Source of the DNA: Pseudomonadota bacterium
GTDB lineage: Bacteria > Pseudomonadota > Gammaproteobacteria > Steroidobacterales > Steroidobacteraceae
NCBI GenBank assembly: GCA_021779875.1
Contig: JAJXZV010000059.1
Coordinates: 1-6,815 of the forward strand
DNA length: 6,815 nucleotides
Direction of reading: 5' to 3'
Shown: in pieces, positions 5,744-6,815 of the stretch
Position numbering within the stretch: position 1 is the stretch's first letter
Layout of the letters: every line of letters begins with the position of its first letter
Program-made: the position numbers and the translations under genes
Notes under the pieces: model-generated
What the model was told of the DNA's origin: nothing
Databases searched by the model: none
What the model saw: the letters and a program-made list of their open reading frames with translations, nothing else

Positions 5744-6787
5744 ATGACGGTGAAGCGCGGCAGTATACCCGATGCCCCGGCGCCGGCTTCGGGCGCCTCC
5801 GGGGAGCCGGCGGCGCGCGCGCTCGAGCTGCGGGTCCCCGCCGAACTCGCGGGCGAACGTCTGGACGCGGTGCTCGCCCGCCTGCTGCCGCAGCATTCGC
5901 GCACCCGCATCAAGGGCTGGATCGAGGACGGCCGGATCACCCTCGACCGACGCGCCTGCCGGCCGCGCGATCCGGCGCCGGCCGGGGCGCGGGTGAACGT
6001 CGCGATCGCCGAGGAGGCGCCCGCCGGCGAGGTGCTGGCCGAGGACATCCCGCTCACGGTGGCGTACGAGGATCGGGATCTGCTCATCGTCGACAAGCCG
6101 GCCGGCCTGGTGGTGCATCCGGGCGCGGGCAATCCCCGCCATACGCTGCAGAACGCGCTGCTCGGCCACGACCCGCGGCTCGCGGCCCTGCCGCGCGCCG
6201 GCATCATCCACCGCCTGGACAAGGACACGAGCGGGCTCTTGCTGGTGGCGCGCACGGCCGAGGCGCACACCTCGCTCACGCGCCAATTGCAGGCGCGAAC
6301 CGTGGCGCGTGAATATCTCGCCGTGTGCACGGGTGTCGTGACCGCCGGCGGCACCATCGATCTGCCGATCGGCCGCCATCGCAGCGACCGGGTCCGCATG
6401 GCGGTGCGCTCGGACGGCCGGGCGGCGGTGACGCACTACCGGGTCGCGGAGCGCTTCCGCGCGCACAGCCTGCTGCGGGTAAGTCTCGAGACCGGCCGCA
6501 CGCATCAGATCCGCCTGCACCTGGCGCATCTGCATCACCCGATCGTCGGCGATCCGGTGTACGGCGGCCGCTTCGCCCGGCCCCGGGGCGTGTCCGACGC
6601 GCTCGCCGCCACGTTGCGCGGCTTCAAGCGCCAGGCGCTGCACGCCGCGGCCCTCACCGTCGATCACCCGCGCAGCGGCCGGCGGCTCACCGTCGAGAGC
6701 CCCGTGCCTGGGGATTTCGAGCAGTTGTTGTCGGTCCTGCGCGCCGATGCGCGGGACGCCGCCGCCGAGTCGAGGCGCGCGCGATGA
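5744..6787 (+). CDS. rluD: 23S rRNA pseudouridine synthase RluD
   Basis: Converts three uridines of 23S rRNA helix 69 (1911, 1915 and 1917 in E. coli numbering) to pseudouridine, acting on the large ribosomal subunit. The protein has 347 residues. An N-terminal S4 RNA-binding domain covers about residues 27-90 (ELRVPAELAGERLDAVLARL, then HSRTRIKGWIEDGRITLD). The RluA-type catalytic domain follows: LLIVDKPAGLVVHPGAGN, motif HRLDKDTSGLLLVART with catalytic D159, REYLAVCTG, and ETGRTHQIRLHLAHLHHPIV with GDPVYGG. RluC belongs to the same family, but the bamD neighbour and the following overlapping gene favour RluD. The first 25 or so residues (Pro/Ala/Gly-rich) go beyond the E. coli start and resemble no domain. 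The ATG has no clear Shine-Dalgarno, so translation may begin on a leaderless message or at the GTG two codons later. The stop overlaps the next ATG. Confidence 0.94.
   Translation: MTVKRGSIPDAPAPASGASGEPAARALELRVPAELAGERLDAVLARLLPQHSRTRIKGWIEDGRITLDRRACRPRDPAPAGARVNVAIAEEAPAGEVLAEDIPLTVAYEDRDLLIVDKPAGLVVHPGAGNPRHTLQNALLGHDPRLAALPRAGIIHRLDKDTSGLLLVARTAEAHTSLTRQLQARTVAREYLAVCTGVVTAGGTIDLPIGRHRSDRVRMAVRSDGRAAVTHYRVAERFRAHSLLRVSLETGRTHQIRLHLAHLHHPIVGDPVYGGRFARPRGVSDALAATLRGFKRQALHAAALTVDHPRSGRRLTVESPVPGDFEQLLSVLRADARDAAAESRRAR
5762..5767 (-). promoter_or_regulatory. Candidate -10 box of bamD inside the rluD coding start
   Basis: Minus-strand TATACT matches 5 of 6 consensus positions in otherwise GC-rich DNA and would give a start near 5755, about 35 nt before the bamD GTG. 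The -35 region at 17 bp (GAAGCC) is poor. The box lies within the first codons of rluD. Confidence 0.4.
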
Positions 6788-6815
6788 GCGCGGCCGACGG
6801 CGCCGGGGGCTGTGC
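6784..6815 (+). CDS. Start of the next gene, probably polyphenol oxidase-family purine nucleosidase (PgeF/YfiH)
   Basis: The ATG at 6784 overlaps the rluD stop as ATGA, the usual sign of translational coupling. Only ten residues are visible (MSAADGAGGC) before the right edge, too few to identify the protein by sequence. In E. coli and Pseudomonas rluD is followed by yfiH (pgeF), whose product belongs to the laccase-domain/peptidoglycan-editing family. The name is therefore inferred from gene order alone. A GAGG-type site lies a little upstream within the rluD tail. Confidence 0.5.
   Translation, partial: MSAADGAGGC

Noticed and set aside
5717..6667. Minus-strand open frame of 316 codons antisense to rluD
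   Set aside because: It has no domain and covers the conserved catalytic motifs of rluD.
1..6815. tRNA, rRNA, CRISPR repeats, insertion sequences, toxin-antitoxin or phage genes
   Set aside because: I looked on both strands and saw no cloverleaf, regular repeat spacing, transposase motif or small gene pair that would support any of these.

Overview
The window looks like a piece of a GC-rich gammaproteobacterial chromosome (about 70% G+C by eye) and is mostly core genes. The neighbourhood of bamD, rluD, pilS and pilR is the one known from Pseudomonas aeruginosa, where rluD, comL/bamD, pilS and pilR are adjacent. Here a glutamine-dependent NAD+ synthetase gene (nadE) lies between bamD and pilS, an arrangement I associate with Xanthomonadales-like and other deep gammaproteobacterial lineages. 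That placement comes from memory, not from a search.

Layout from left to right: (1) positions 1 to about 240 are a confusing edge. They hold a short minus-strand stretch resembling an Fe-S/FAD oxidoreductase (1 to about 90) and a plus-strand lipoprotein signal peptide (149 to about 235). Both run into the end of pilR with no room for the rest of either gene. (2) pilR (minus, start 1441) has intact receiver and AAA+ domains but no recognisable DNA-binding domain. (3) pilS (minus, 1471-3114) is its sensor kinase, 29 bp upstream of pilR. (4) The 136-bp region between the divergent pilS and nadE genes holds the most AT-rich patch of the window, a 12-bp palindrome and a 10-codon leader ORF that overlaps the nadE start. 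(5) nadE (plus, 3251-4888) converges on bamD (minus, 4920-5720), and one inverted repeat contains both stop codons. (6) bamD and rluD (plus, 5744-6787) diverge from a 23-bp gap with interleaved expression signals. (7) The ATG of the next gene, expected to be pgeF/yfiH, overlaps the rluD stop and runs off the right edge.

Functionally, PilS and PilR form the two-component system that drives sigma-54-dependent type IV pilin transcription. NadE makes NAD+, BamD is an outer-membrane-protein assembly lipoprotein, and RluD modifies 23S rRNA. I see no tRNA, rRNA, CRISPR array, insertion sequence or phage gene. I did not find a new multi-gene system. The points most worth checking are the left edge (rearrangement or assembly chimera, with loss of the PilR DNA-binding domain), the coupled leader ORF of nadE, the symmetric stop-codon hairpin between nadE and bamD, and the possible leaderless start of rluD.
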